From Stephanodiscus triporus (taxonomy: Eukaryota; Bacillariophyta; Thalassiosirophyceae; Thalassiosirales; Thalassiosiraceae), in contig JALLAZ010001032.1 of NCBI GenBank assembly GCA_036939755.1, forward strand, positions 1 through 10,609: DNA of 10,609 bases, in the 5' to 3' direction. Positions 7,600 to 10,609 of this stretch are shown one piece after another. Each line of letters begins with the position of its first letter. Within the stretch, counting starts at the first letter, position 1. A program made the translations under genes and the position numbers. The notes under the pieces are model-generated. The model was given only the letters and a program-made list of their open reading frames with translations. It ran no database searches and was not told the origin of the DNA.

Positions 7600-8248
7600 C
7601 AAACGATCGCTCACAAAAGGAGGTGGAGGTTGATGACGAGGGCAGTGGAATTTTGACAACGCCTGCTTCAGCTTACGTTTTATGGGAGGGAGAGATATGA
7701 GATATGCAACCACATGTACATGCAAGGGGATGCAAGACATCGATAAGTGGTATTGGAGTTTAACTAGGCTTTTAGTCTTACTGTCAAGTTGGTGGATAAA
7801 TAATGAGCTCATACTTGGCTCATCCTATTGAGTATGTAATGCAACATGTAAGTGTAAGTGTTGCACGATGGCGGCAAACTGCTATACTTTCCTAGTATGC
7901 ATGTATTGTGCCATGTGCCAGAAACGTGCAAGAAAGCACGTATCAGGATTTAGAGGTAATGTACCTACGTGGGAATTCCTATTCCCGCATAGCTAGATAA
8001 AAGATATCTAACAGGGGAGGGGTGGGACAATGAGGATGATGACAAAGACAACAACAACTTGATCTACGCAGCATCTGTGGTGGCAATAATGAGCTCAGCC
8101 ATCCTCGCCAGGGTGGATGAGGATGCACTTTGCACTTTCTTCTCAATTAAGTTAATTGTTGAATATTTCATATGTATTCTCCCTCCTCCTACATGTAATT
8201 GTTGTTGAGTTAGAATTTAATACCCTCCTCCACCTCAATTGGCTACGT
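7600..8248. other. Gene-poor stretch
   Basis: No gene is called. A 100-codon minus-strand frame (7510-7812) begins with ATG but overlaps the fold-back repeat and shows no recognisable domain. Small hairpins cluster at 7924-8010. AATGAGCTCA occurs at 7802 and again near 8089, which may be coincidence. Confidence 0.4.
7924..8010. repeat. Three small stem-loops in a row
   Basis: Three six-base-pair stems follow one another. ACGTGC (7924-7929) pairs with GCACGT (7936-7941). GGGAAT (7971-7976) pairs with ATTCCC (7981-7986). TAGATA (7994-7999) pairs with TATCTA (8005-8010). Loops are 6, 4 and 5 bases. Each alone is unremarkable; the spacing is what is notable. Confidence 0.4.
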
Positions 8249-8343
8249 CTCTTCAGGGATCAAGATTCAATTGGAATGAAACACAGACGGCCAAAGACAA
8301 TCCATAATTTTGACTTCTAATTGAATCTATGATCCCTTTTGAG
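8249..8343. repeat. Imperfect inverted repeat, 95-bp fold-back
   Basis: AGGGATCAAGATTCAATT (8255-8272) matches the reverse complement of AATTGAATCTATGATCCCT (8319-8337) except for one extra base in the right arm. Beyond three mismatches, the outer CTC/GAG (8249-8251, 8341-8343) also pair. The spacer is 46 bases. This looks like a short fold-back or MITE-type relic. The right arm contains the ATG of a weak small ORF. Confidence 0.7.
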
Positions 8344-8373
8344 TTCCACCAGGCTAGATTTGGGAAGGGGGCA

Positions 8374-8403
8374 GCAGACAACAAAGGCAGACAACAAAGG
8401 CAG
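8374..8403. repeat. 13-bp tandem duplication
   Basis: GCAGACAACAAAG occurs at 8374-8386 and immediately again at 8387-8399, followed by the first four bases of a third copy. The copies are exact, so the duplication may be recent. Confidence 0.85.
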
Positions 8404-8447
8404 ATGATCCTTGTGTTGCACTCCTCTCATGATGCAGTGCAGTGGTG

Positions 8448-8470
8448 GGCGGCGGCGGCGGCGGCGGCGG
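8448..8470. repeat. (GGC)n microsatellite
   Basis: Seven exact GGC units plus GG lie in AT-rich DNA, followed by a degraded continuation to about 8497. One plus-strand frame (8329-8541) reads it as poly-Ala, but that ORF has no other sign of being a gene. Confidence 0.85.
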
Positions 8471-8690
8471 TAATGGCGACGGTAGCGGCGGCAGTGGATT
8501 ATGAAGGTATTGTGAACAAGGGGGGTGCTCTAGAGTGGTGATATGATGCGGGGCAGCGGAGGAAGATGAAGATGGCATGAGCGGGGTGGAAAGTCAGATT
8601 TTTTTGTGCCAACAAGCATCAAAATTTTTGATTTTTGAGACTCCCCCCAATTTTGGTACTGTACCCTATCCCATTATGGCAGACACCCAG

Positions 8691-9267
8691 GTGGGTGGCA
8701 ACCTAAATTTGGTTAAATCTAATGCCCCTGAAATCTAGTGCACACTTGTGCATTGGTCTAAATCTAAATGCTCATACATGTGCCGGAATTACTATTGCCC
8801 CTGCTGCTGGTAATTGCCCCCTCTCTACTCTCTACCATAGCCATAGCAACCCACACAAGTTTACTCTAGTTGATTGTTATGTGTAGTATGTGCCACCCAC
8901 CATCGCTGTTGCCGCTGTTGTTTTTGTTGTCCTCATCGTGGATGTTGTTGCTACTGCAGCCATTGTCTTCCTCATGGATGTTGTTGCTGCCGCCGCCGTT
9001 GCCTTTGTTGTTGGTGCAGCCACTGTTGCCCCACCACCGTCATCAATGCCGCCACTGCTGTTGTCAACGCTGCCACCGTCACCACTGTCACCGTCACCAC
9101 TGTTGCCATCATAGTCACCATCGCCGTGCTGCCATCGCCGCTGTTGTCTTCATTGTGAATGCCACATCTTCATTGTGGACACCACTGCCGTCTGCCGCCG
9201 CTGTCATCAATGCCGCCGATGCTAAATTTGTGCTAAACTGTTTAACCAAATTTAAGTTGCCACCCAC
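8691..9267. mobile_element. Candidate non-autonomous element with 27-bp terminal inverted repeats
   Basis: The left arm 8691-8717 and right arm 9241-9267 are reverse complements at 26 of 27 positions (mismatch at 8703/9255). The arms begin GTGGGTGGCAAC. The total span is 577 bases. The interior encodes no recognisable transposase; from about 8890 to 9220 it is built of degenerate GCC/GTT/ACC triplets. No duplication abuts the arms exactly, but TATGG occurs at 9268-9272, directly after the right arm, and at 8675-8679, 11 bases short of the left arm. The structure suits a MITE or fold-back element. An old inverted duplication around a minisatellite is the alternative. Confidence 0.5.
8890..9220. 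repeat. Degenerate triplet-rich minisatellite
   Basis: This stretch is an irregular string of GCC, GTT, GCT and ACC-type triplets. It includes a duplicated segment ending GGATGTTGTTGCT (about 8923-8952 and 8963-8988), a 20-base-period repeat of TCTTCATTGTG (9147-9157, 9167-9177), and GTCATCAATGCCGCC at 9039-9053 and 9203-9217. All three plus frames stay open for long distances because the sequence is triplet-periodic, not because it is a gene. Confidence 0.75.
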
Positions 9268-9599
9268 TATGGTTAATTAAATACTCCTCTGTTTCACATT
9301 TATTCGTATTCTGACCATTTTTGGCTTGGATTAAGGGCTACGTTAATTTTCATGAGATGGTCCAAGTATACAAAATATTCATTGTGAAGAGCCTCATTTT
9401 ATTGCACTCAGTGATTCATTGGAAAATGAAACAATTTATCAAATTTAACTTTTACGTACCTCTGTAAGTACTTGATGCTAAGAAAACTATTGACGGGAGA
9501 CTTCATGTGTAGTTCTACATACTCTACAGTACAATAAAACTACAAATAAATGTGGGCCCTCACAGAGTTTCAAAAACTATGAATAAATTAGACTTATAC
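9268..9599. other. AT-rich intergenic DNA, nothing recognised
   Basis: Roughly 330 bases at about 35% G+C. I see no ORF of note, no tRNA and no substantial repeat. AATAAA-like strings occur near 9534 and 9546 but are expected by chance here. Confidence 0.5.
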
Positions 9600-9880
9600 C
9601 GAGTTGGTATTTTTTGGTCGGTTTTGGTCATTATTTCTCAGTAATTACCACACCGATACCCAAAGGAAATCTTGGTCAGTAATTTTTGGTATCAAAATCT
9701 TGGCGGGAACCCCTTTTCCCTCAAAAAGATATGAAAAGGTATTTACTCTACATAGTACGCAAAGGGATACAAATTTTGGCGGGAACTCCTTTCTAGTGCC
9801 CAAAATACTGACCGAAAATACCAATACCAAGGATATCCAATACCATAAACTACCGATACCAAAAAAATTACTGGAACCAC
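9600..9880. repeat. Nested repeat zone built on GGTAT/ATACC and TTGGCGGGAAC
   Basis: Direct repeat: TTGGCGGGAAC-Y-CCTTT at 9700-9716 and 9776-9792, differing at one base and 76 bases apart. Inverted repeats: GGTCAGTA (9674-9681) with TACTGACC (9806-9813), and CAGTAATTTTTGGTATC (9677-9693) with GATACCAAAAAAATTACTG (9855-9873), which differ by two extra bases in an A/T run. The string ATACC or GGTAT recurs about ten times. It looks like a decayed fold-back or minisatellite element. The plus-strand frame through it lacks an ATG and is probably non-coding. Confidence 0.6.
9774..9785. promoter_or_regulatory. E2F-like site (weak)
   Basis: TTTTGGCGGGAA fits the E2F/DP binding consensus TTTSGCGS well, and a related TCTTGGCGGGAA lies at 9698-9709. 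Both sit inside a repeat zone about 600 bases before a possible gene start at 10395, so they may simply belong to the repeat. Confidence 0.2.
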
Positions 9881-9951
9881 AGCAATACAACACTAGGATA
9901 AATGCAGAACCATGGCCTCTGGGTCTCTCATTTGCTTCCCGCTTCTTCTGG

Positions 9952-9974
9952 CCACCGTGTAGATTCCACGGTGG
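9952..9974. repeat. 8-bp stem-loop
   Basis: CCACCGTG at 9952-9959 pairs exactly with CACGGTGG at 9967-9974 around a seven-base loop. It is GC-rich in an AT-rich setting. No U-tract or partner feature suggests a role. Confidence 0.55.
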
Positions 9975-10394
9975 GTAGTATTTTAGTACCTAAATTGATC
10001 TGAACCCGCCCACCTGGTTATACCACACTCTACGATGCATAGGCCAGGGACTACCAAATCGTATGTAGTGGTAGTGCCAGGCTGTACAATAATTTTTGAT
10101 GTCTTGTGAGAATTGAAAATTTTAGACAGAGGAAGTATCAGTTCCTAGAAGTAGATTTTTTTCAACTACATACAAGGGTCGCGGTACAAAAAAAACTGGG
10201 GAGGTCCAGATCAACAGGCAGAAAACACGAAGGAGAGACCCAGAGGCCATGGTGGACAGAGCGAGGAGGAATGAGTTTTTGGGAAAGCAAGTACTCTAAA
10301 AGGCGGGCTGGTACTTCTTGTATGTGATTCATATAGGAACAGAAAAATAATTGGCTGACGTGAGCCTCAATCGGTAACAACAACCATCACAACC
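9975..10394. other. Intergenic DNA, possible upstream region of a right-edge gene
   Basis: No ATG-started ORF of note. A 7-bp inverted repeat, ACTACCA (10050-10056) with TGGTAGT (10069-10075), is the only structure seen. If the ATG at 10395 is real, this stretch would hold its promoter; I see no clear TATA box close to it. Confidence 0.4.
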
Positions 10395-10609
10395 ATGGCC
10401 GCCGCCAGCAGAATGCGTCCTAAGCAGCGAAACCATGGCATGTCACATATCCTTGGACTCATTTTGTAAATAGGAAAATGACTATGTTATTCTAAAATTA
10501 TGGAAATTTGTAGGAATAAAGAGAAACATGAAGTGGGAGAGGGGCAGAAAACCAGGGGTTCCAGGAATCACAGAGGGTTTAGATCCCATACAATGGACAG
10601 TTGGCAAAC
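10395..10609 (+). CDS. Possible first exon(s) of a gene running off the right edge (weak)
   Basis: The ATG at 10395 sits in a good eukaryotic start context (ACAACCATGGCC) and opens with MAAASRMRPKQR. Unspliced, it reaches TAA at 10467 after 24 codons. The stop overlaps a possible splice donor, GTAAAT at 10466. Joining to an AG at 10546-10547 (an 82-base intron) restores an open frame to the window end. The proposed acceptor lacks a pyrimidine tract, which weakens the model. Another option is a start at the ATG at 10528 in the same downstream frame, which stays open to the edge. No family is recognised. Confidence 0.15.

Noticed and set aside
7510..7812. 100-codon minus-strand ATG ORF.
   Set aside because: It spans the CCAGATTT fold-back repeat, shows no domain, and is within chance length for this DNA.
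8870..9280. 136-codon Leu/Pro/His-rich plus ORF.
   Set aside because: It arises from a triplet-periodic minisatellite that leaves all three plus frames open, and it runs into the right inverted-repeat arm.
9604..9978. 124-codon plus frame and its minus-strand partner.
   Set aside because: The plus frame starts with TTG, and both lie over a nested repeat zone with no protein-like motif.
6872..10588. TTTAGATCCCA shared at 6872-6882 and 10578-10588, and CCATAGCCATAGC at 6959-6971 and 8835-8847.
   Set aside because: Shared words of 11-13 bases, one of them a short tandem, are expected by chance or near chance in 6 kb; the flanks do not align.

Overview
The window looks like nuclear DNA of a eukaryote. 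It is most likely a stramenopile alga, with a diatom as my best guess. That rests on inference: there is one very long intronless reading frame with acidic runs, poly-Ser and low-complexity sequence, no bacterial operon or ribosome-binding-site layout, and long AT-rich gene-poor DNA full of microsatellites and fold-back repeats. Nothing in the window fixes the species.

Positions 1-4692 (+) are one open reading frame with no stop codon. It is already open at the left edge, so the true start may lie upstream; the first in-frame ATG is at 163 (1509 codons from there). The protein is predicted to be largely disordered, and I recognise no enzyme or folded domain. It carries a basic nuclear-localisation-like cluster, about 30 Ser-Pro and 7 Thr-Pro dipeptides, nine full S/T-P-x-K/R CDK-type sites, a KEN tripeptide and three RRL motifs. 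One RRL motif is RRLIF, a textbook cyclin-docking (Cy/RxL) form. The architecture suggests a cell-cycle kinase substrate, but this is inference. GC content falls from about 72-75% at the 5' end to about 35-45% in the 3' half of the same frame.

Positions 4693-10609 hold no gene I can call with confidence. They contain a short ORF with a signal-peptide-like N-terminus near 6743, a possible gene start at 10395 near the right edge, and many repeats. The repeats are a heptamer array (6663-6704), a perfect 46-bp palindrome (7253-7298) sharing an 8-bp word with a nearby fold-back (7566-7599), an inverted repeat at 8249-8343, a (GGC)n run, and a 577-bp unit bounded by 27-bp inverted repeats (26/27 matching) around triplet-rich DNA (8691-9267). 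A nested repeat zone (9600-9880) contains two E2F-like sites, and several small stem-loops are scattered through the region.

The features show no operon-like cooperation. The likeliest picture is the 3' part (or nearly all) of one large regulatory or scaffold-type gene, followed by repeat-rich intergenic DNA that may lead into another gene at the right edge.
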